From CAYUKK01 sp964445305 (GTDB lineage: Bacteria > Acidobacteriota > Aminicenantia > Aminicenantales > UBA8522), in assembly GCA_964445305.1 (NCBI GenBank), contig CAYUKK010000014.1, positions 1 to 6,811 on the forward strand: 6,811 nt of DNA, written 5' to 3'. Position numbers and translations under genes: made by a program. Under the pieces are notes generated by a model. That model made no database searches. It was not told the origin of the DNA and saw nothing but the letters and a program-made list of their open reading frames with translations. This document shows positions 5,834-6,811 of this stretch, in pieces; position 1 is the stretch's first letter; each line of letters opens with the position of its first letter.

Positions 5834-6685
5834 ATGGAAAGAAGGCTGATCCTGGCTATCGCCCTCTCCTTCCTCGTTCTCGTCCTCTATCAGGCGATTT
5901 TTATGAAGAGCAAGCCACAGCCCCAGGCAAAGCCAGAAATGCTCCCCTCGGAAGAGGCTGTGCCGGAAAAGGAGGTTGCCCCACAACCTTCCGCTCTCAA
6001 GAGGGCACTTGAAGAAGAAATCGCGCCTCCTTCTCCTCTTTCGACCGGGGAAGTCAGGGCGTTGGCCGAAGAGAAAATCACTATCGACACTTCCCTTTAT
6101 CAGGCAGTCTGGAGCAATCGAGGGGCCTCCCTGCGGAGCTGGAAACTGAAGAAGCACAAGGATGAGAACAAAGAAGACCTCGAGTTAGTCCCTGGGCTGA
6201 GCTCAGTAGGGGCAATCTACCCTTTCTTCCTCGAGATAGAAGACGAAGCGCTGGAAAGAACTGTCAACGAGGCCCTTTTTGTTCCTTCGCTTTCCCGATT
6301 GACATTGAGGGACGGCGAAGAGGGGGAGGTTAAATTCTATTATTCCGATGGGAATAATATAATATGTGAAAAAAGTTTTGTTTTTACGGGTGGAAAGTAT
6401 GATTTTGCTATTCGACTGGGCGTCTGGAAGGATGGCCGCAAGATAGGCTCGCGCCTTGTTTGGGGTCCGACAATCGGCAACCCGGAAACAGCGGTCAAAA
6501 GGCAGCAGTTTGGAGGCAACCGCGGGGCAGCCATCCTGGCCGCTAACAAGGTCTATCGCTTTAACGAGGGGAAGTTCAAGGGCGAGAGCACAGCCGTCAA
6601 TTTCATCGATTGGGCGGCTTATGAAGATAATTACATCACTGCCCTGTTCCTGACGCGGGTCGGCCAGGGTATGCCCGCTTTGTGA
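5834..6685 (+). CDS. yidC: YidC membrane insertase, N-terminal part (ends at an apparent frameshift)
   Basis: YidC inserts and folds inner-membrane proteins, alone or with SecYEG. This frame gives 283 residues: a first transmembrane segment in the canonical MERRLILAIALSFLVLVLYQ start (1-20), a Pro/Glu-rich linker (about 28-70), and the beta-sandwich periplasmic domain, including YQAVWSNRGASLRSWKL and ending near FIDWAAYEDNYITALFL. The start ATG follows AGAGG by eight bases. The frame then stops at TGA 6683-6685, well before the conserved five-helix insertase core, whereas full diderm YidC is about 500-600 residues. YidC-like sequence resumes in another frame at about 6670 and runs to the window end, so the stop looks like a one-base frameshift rather than the natural end. 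Because yidC is normally essential, a sequencing or assembly error near the contig end is the most likely cause. Confidence 0.92.
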   Translation: MERRLILAIALSFLVLVLYQAIFMKSKPQPQAKPEMLPSEEAVPEKEVAPQPSALKRALEEEIAPPSPLSTGEVRALAEEKITIDTSLYQAVWSNRGASLRSWKLKKHKDENKEDLELVPGLSSVGAIYPFFLEIEDEALERTVNEALFVPSLSRLTLRDGEEGEVKFYYSDGNNIICEKSFVFTGGKYDFAIRLGVWKDGRKIGSRLVWGPTIGNPETAVKRQQFGGNRGAAILAANKVYRFNEGKFKGESTAVNFIDWAAYEDNYITALFLTRVGQGMPAL

Positions 6686-6811
6686 GAGAGCTGAGTGAAG
6701 AGAAGCCGCTCTTTTATCTTGCCGTAAGCGAACCGGAGCGAGCTTACATCGGGCCGAAGGAGTTTGGTCGGCTGAGGGATTTTGGGTTTCGGGCAAAAAA
6801 GCTCATCAATT
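6670..6811 (+). pseudogene. yidC: Continuation of yidC periplasmic domain in a shifted frame (3' partial)
   Basis: In the frame beginning at 6670 the translation is open to the window end: YARFVRELSEEKPLFYLAVS, then EPERAYIGPKEFGRLRDFGF, then RAKKLIN. The YIGPKEFGRLRDFG segment matches the conserved (Y/W)xGPK motif that closes the YidC periplasmic domain before the second transmembrane helix. It joins naturally to the end of the preceding yidC frame if one base is restored between about 6625 and 6682. There is no credible independent start. A GTG at 6682 overlaps the upstream TGA as GTGA and could mislead gene callers into calling a separate gene. The insertase core would lie beyond 6811. The pseudogene label means broken as read; a true disruption is not demonstrated. 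Confidence 0.85.

Noticed and set aside
5366..6157. 263-codon minus-strand frame spanning rnpA, yidD and the start of yidC
   Set aside because: It is antisense to three well-identified overlapping genes and shows no recognisable domain.
6660..6685. Programmed -1 frameshift in yidC
   Set aside because: No X-XXY-YYZ heptamer, A/T homopolymer or evident downstream stem is present, and yidC is not known to use recoding.
6203..6796. 197-codon minus-strand frame across the end of yidC
   Set aside because: Antisense to yidC sequence in both of its frames; no start signal or family resemblance.

Overview
The window is ordinary bacterial housekeeping DNA, packed with genes and moderately GC-rich. 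It opens inside one gene and closes inside another, so it reads like a whole short contig or an arbitrary cut. The organism is probably diderm (Gram-negative-like), because YidC has an N-terminal membrane anchor followed by a long periplasmic-type domain. A CarD/CdnL-family RNA polymerase regulator beside rpmH fits several phyla, including Acidobacteriota/Aminicenantes-like lineages, Myxococcota/Desulfobacterota and Spirochaetes. The sequence alone does not decide between them, and I give no firm taxonomy.

Layout. (1) Positions 1-2728, + strand: tldD (5' end missing) and tldE (pmbA), the two subunits of the TldD/TldE metalloprotease, 28 nt apart. (2) Positions 2762-5002, - strand: a compact operon carD -> CorC/CNNM-type membrane protein -> smpB, with an 8-nt gap and then a 23-nt overlap. 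It converges on tldE across 33 nt. (3) Positions 5003-5127: a divergent promoter region with a good sigma70-type promoter on each strand. (4) Positions 5128-6811, + strand: the classic rpmH-rnpA-yidD-yidC cluster with stop/start overlaps. Here it is not preceded by dnaA but divergent from carD. rpmH (44 codons, GTG start) is short and easily missed.

How the genes work together. rpmH (ribosomal protein L34), rnpA (RNase P protein, tRNA 5' maturation), yidD and yidC (membrane protein insertion) form the usual translation/insertion operon. carD (rRNA/housekeeping promoter control) and smpB (trans-translation ribosome rescue) on the other side are also linked to ribosome production and quality control. 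TldD/TldE is an unrelated peptidase pair.

The most notable observations are: an apparent single-base frameshift in yidC near 6625-6682, where YidC-like sequence resumes in another frame up to the window end; a near-consensus promoter so close to the carD ATG that its mRNA is predicted to be leaderless; and an rnpA frame that stays open through the whole of rpmH, superficially like the known Thermus rnpA/rpmH overlap but more likely an ordinary TGATG junction. I found no CRISPR array, mobile element, tRNA, rRNA or defence system, and nothing that amounts to a new biological system.
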